Shown: positions 60,566-64,000 of the stretch, one piece after another
How positions within the stretch are numbered: the first letter of the stretch is position 1
How the letters are laid out: each line of letters begins with the position of its first letter
NCBI RefSeq assembly: GCF_036417845.1
Contig: NC_089981.1
Coordinates: 40,058,668-40,122,667 of the forward strand
Reading direction: 5' to 3'
Origin: Apteryx mantelli
Lineage: Eukaryota; Chordata; Aves; Apterygiformes; Apterygidae
DNA: 64,000 bases
Made by a program: the position numbers and the translations under genes
The notes under the pieces: generated by a model
What the model was told of the DNA's origin: nothing
Database searches by the model: none
The model's input: the letters and a program-made list of their open reading frames with translations, nothing else

Positions 60566-63500
60566 GTAAGAACAACGAATTACAATCAGTCTTTTATTGA
60601 TCAATCAGTTATTTTTTTGGACTGTGATGATACTCTAAAAATATTATCATAAATGTTTTTGTAGATTGGCTTTTCTTACTGGCATTTCTAGATATGTTTA
60701 TAATTTGTTTCTAAGATGCCTTTTGAGGGAAGCTTTTTCCTGTCCAAAGAGTGAACTTTGGTCAAGAGCCTGAAAAGTAGTGTTTTGCCAATAACCTCTT
60801 CTTAGATTATCTTTATGTGATTACACTACTGGAAACCTGAACAAGTGCTTCTAAACTTTTTCCTCGTGCCCATATGGAATGTTTTAGCATTTTGTCTTCC
60901 TGTTTGATGATTACAAATACCAGCTACAAATACCTCTCTGTCACTTTTTCCCCCATCCACATTTCTTCTGTATCAGGTGAACATATATCACAAAAGGTAA
61001 TTCCCTGTGTGGCCATTTTTTCTAGGTATATTTGCTGTTGGTATCTTGCCAGTGATTAATGATAGCTATTTGTACTAGTCTGTAACTGACATTTGTGAAC
61101 AACTTTTTTGTGAAGAGTAGGGTTTTTCTGATAGAGTTAGTACAGTTAACAGTAACAGTGTTTATTTATCACACTACAAATATCCTTTTTCCTTGTGGTC
61201 ACATGCTAATAATATGTGAAATGAAGGGACTTTTCCTTATTCCCAAATGTACTTTTTGTACAAATCACCATCCTATCAGTAATTTTTTTTCCATATACTA
61301 CTTCTCATACACACTAATCCAAATAATATTTTCATGCTCTTTCCTGGAAGTTAGTGGAACCATGCCAGGGTAGATTTTGGCCAATGCTCGGTGGTTTTTC
61401 TTCACACATAGGCAAGATTATGTACCTATGTATTTATAACATAATACACCAAACACTTTAAAGAATTCTTTTATTATTAATAGTTAGGAATTACAATTTG
61501 TATCCAGTGAACACATTGCTTTTGAAAGATTTGAATAAAAAGAGGGTTTTCATGATAGCCAAGAAATGTTTCTGTGTTTGTCTACTTTCTCTTTTCACTT
61601 TTATCTTGGCACAGCTCCACTAAATTTGATGGATTCTCTTTTAATTAACATTAATTAATATTAACTCATACATCATAAGGTAGAATTTGGCCTACTTTTT
61701 TTTTCAGAATTTTATATAAAGTCAGTAAAATAAACCCAATCTGGGTTTATTTACCCAAAACTGCCTGAGTTGCAGTATTTTAACATAGGCACAGCAATAT
61801 AAATGCAATATATATATATGATACAGTTTTATTGGAAAGATCAATCTGTTTTTAATAACTGTTTCCTACTGCAACAAGCTCATTTCTTGACTTTCATTCC
61901 CCTATTCACTTAATGAGTCCAAGCGGTCTCCCTAACTTACTGTGCAGACATTACACACTATGAAAAAATGTTAGTTACCTTTCTCTTTTAAGCATATAAA
62001 ACCTGTAAGAACTGGTTTGAAGATCATTTTCGAGGTGACTATCTGTGTAGAATCTCTGCATTGTCAGTGCCCTGGCAAAGGTTCGTAACTCTTCCATTTT
62101 TTTCATTATCTTCTGTTGGTGTTTTTTAAAAACACAATACAAGGAAATGACTAGGACAATGCCATCATCATAGAAAGTGTTTGTTTACTGAGGGATTCTT
62201 TCATTTGTGTTGTTGCCCTATATAGTTCTAATGTAATGTAAAAGATTCATTAGTGAATTAACAGACTATAGTTAAAGGCCTTCTCTGAACAGATGAATTA
62301 CTCGATGTACTACACTTCTTTCTTTTGCTAGCTTTTTCTGTACAGCAGTGCTTAAGCTGTGGTCTGACAACATACTAATGACTGATCTTTTGTCCAAGTG
62401 TCGCAGTGGAATAATGAATCGATCCACTGAAGGAACCCAAAATGTAACTGACAAAAAGAAAAAAATACAACAACATATCTTCAAAATGAAATTTAGAGAG
62501 TTTCTTAGGAACCCTTTCTGCCTCCTGCAAGCATGTCCCCTGGCTGAGAACACAAGGGGCCATAACTGCATCCCGCGTGCTGTCCGGGCGTAGGGGAGGA
62601 GAGGGGGGAGACAGCCATTCTGTTCGCACGAGGATCGTTAATCAACGTCTATGTATCTATCTAAGGGGGCTTTGCGGTTGGAGAAGCTCTGCCATTTCTC
62701 AAGGATGATGTAAAGCACCTTAAAAAATCCACTGATGTGTGGGATAGACAAGTCAGTATTTTCGTCTTGGTCAGCTTTCTTAGATGCCAGCTCAGATCCC
62801 TTAGCTGCTGAAATTAGTGGTGAGATAGCACAAAACAACTCAACAGTCAATAAGTTTCTAGTTAATAAAAAAAATGAGAACATCTGGAAGATTCATGAAC
62901 TACTTGTTGGCTAACTTTAGCAGCAGGAAAAATGTGCTTCTTAGTTCTGTATTTGCCAGCTGCTATTAGGAAATGAGATCAGAGGTGCTGACTGGAGTTG
63001 CAATGCGTGTTAAAGAACAAGAACAAGAACATTACTTTTGATTGAAGTAAGCACTTAATTTGCTCTATCAGAGTCTGGAAGAATTCAGAGAGATGGAGAA
63101 CTGTAATATGGTTTGTGTAGTGGCAATAAAGATAATTTTAGTAGTTTCATTTGGGACCTGGGATATCCGTATGGGAACAGAGTGGGCCAGAAATATTACT
63201 GTAATCACATTAAAGTTCAAGGGGTATGGCCATCATAGCAGATAACTGAGACTGGAAGTGTGCATTTGGATTTAAGATTTTAGAACCAAATTACACAACA
63301 TATTAAAAAAGGCAGAGGGATCCACATGCAAGTTTACAGAGAGTATTTTTTGCTGTTAGGAAAAAAATTTTGATTTTCCAAAGTCCTGTTCATGTACATA
63401 GCTATCAAATTTAAAAACATCCAAAGAACTACACTTCTTTTTTATGAACACATTAAAGTTTTAGAAATTCAGCTTTCTCCTGTGTAGGAATAAAAGTAAA

Positions 63501-64000
63501 AGTTTAAAAAATTCTCCAAATTGATCATTTTCAGTTTTTAAAAAAGTCGGGGGTTCTTTTCTCTCTCTCCCTGTTCTTTCTGTGTTTTTTCCCATGGAAC
63601 AGCCAAGACATTTGACCATGTATATCAAAAACTTCTTCAAAAAAATCTGCCAAAATTCAAATGTCCTTACATTCTCCCTAGAAAATTTCTATAGGCAGTT
63701 CTAATCACATTTTGGTTCAGAGAAGTATATCATAGTTAAAAATGAAACATATGAGAGGGAAAAACCATGAATTTTGTTATTCAAAGTGCTAAAACTAACC
63801 ATAGTTCACATGAGTATGATGAGTAGTCTATGCAAAAGTTTTCAGTAAAAATACCTTTTAATGACCTCAGTGTGAACTTCCTAGAAATATTTTTTGTTAT
63901 TTAATAAATATTTTAAATTGTGAAAATTATACCCTAGGTACCTCACTGTTCAATACTCACCAGACATATTGGACCTAATGGATATTTTTGTTCTTTAGGA
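60566..64000 (+). other. CD44: Intron after B3, no further CD44 exon seen
   Basis: AT-rich, 3.4 kb to the window edge. I looked for more phase 1-1 exons with the ACTAGTAA/ACCAGTAAG type of end and found none. A relic-like CATCATCATAG at about 62,163-62,173 leads straight to a stop. TATATA and TTAATTAA low-complexity patches lie near 61,630-61,820. A - strand coding-looking patch at 62.3-62.8 kb is listed separately. Confidence 0.75.
62273..62830 (-). pseudogene. Unidentified coding-looking stretch on the - strand
   Basis: On the - strand an acceptor-like CACCACTAATTTCAG (about 62,820-62,806) is followed by an open frame reading AAKGSELASKKADQDENTDL, then SIPHISGFFKVLYIILEKWQ and SFSNRKAPLDRYIDVD, with a stop at 62,638. 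Codon third positions look protein-like. A second - strand frame further on (about 62,445-62,275) reads FIIPLRHLDKRSVISMLSDH and continues to a stop. The piece between is GC-rich and out of frame. It could be a degraded retrocopy, a transposase relic or a chance frame. I do not recognise the family. Confidence 0.25.

Larger units (their letters stand above)
58933..60581 (+). repeat. 1,763-bp tandem unit, copy 3, incomplete (exons A3 and B3)
   Basis: Third unit, matching for about 1,649 bases and ending within AACAACGAATT just after exon B3. After that the sequence departs (TACAATCAG instead of TGCAGTAAT). The array therefore holds about 2.9 units and its right edge is 16 bases past the B3 donor. 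Confidence 0.96.

Noticed and set aside
62160..62200. CATCATCATAG word resembling variable-exon acceptors
   Set aside because: The frame behind it meets a stop after five codons and no donor follows; could be a relic but cannot be supported.
1..64000. tRNA, rRNA, CRISPR or operon-like structures
   Set aside because: None seen on either strand; the window is vertebrate nuclear DNA with a single large split gene.

Overview
The window looks like bird nuclear DNA. It is AT-rich, with long introns, and carries a CR1-type LINE ending in the tail octamers typical of birds and reptiles. I recognise one protein-coding gene: the 5' two thirds of CD44, the hyaluronan receptor, on the + strand. Identification rests on the signal peptide plus the Link domain. 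Six cysteines (C28, C53, C77, C97, C119, C130) and the hyaluronan-contacting pairs R41/Y42 and R78/Y79 fall where human CD44 has them, within one residue.

Layout. Bases 1 to about 10,040 are non-genic upstream sequence. A TATA-like, CT-rich promoter region lies at about 10,040-10,288. Exon 1 (10,289-10,355) encodes the signal peptide and is followed by a 23-kb first intron. Exons 2-5 (33,471-39,548) encode the Link domain and proximal stem. From 41,117 to 60,565 lies the variable-exon cassette: 14 well-supported exons, every one symmetric phase 1-1, so any combination keeps the reading frame. The last 3.4 kb (60,566-64,000) is intron. The membrane-proximal stem, transmembrane segment and cytoplasmic tail lie beyond the window.

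The most interesting part is the variable cassette. A 1,763-bp unit carrying two 63-codon exons (called A and B here) is present almost three times in tandem (55,407-60,581), with one difference noticed between copies. Upstream, another exon pair (X and Y) occurs twice (44.3-45.9 kb and 46.7-48.0 kb). There the exon-proximal blocks are near-identical while the sequence between them is unrelated and the outer flank is old and diverged, a pattern suggesting gene conversion. If all 14 exons were included they would add 727 residues. Several exons are visibly paralogous to one another (X with Z; Y, W, U, A and B), including their acceptor regions. Two extra exon candidates were found: a 12-nt (or 9-nt) microexon at 41,280 and a 48-nt exon at 50,953.

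Other content: a CR1 LINE fragment (- strand, about 32,065-32,887) with a fold-back 5' end, several old MIR-like SINE relics, a 26-bp perfect palindrome, a poly-A tract, a GC-rich island in intron 3, and an unidentified coding-looking stretch on the - strand near 62.3-62.8 kb. No RNA genes and no CRISPR arrays were seen; those and prokaryotic signals would not be expected here. All calls come from reading the sequence; no alignments or transcript data were available.
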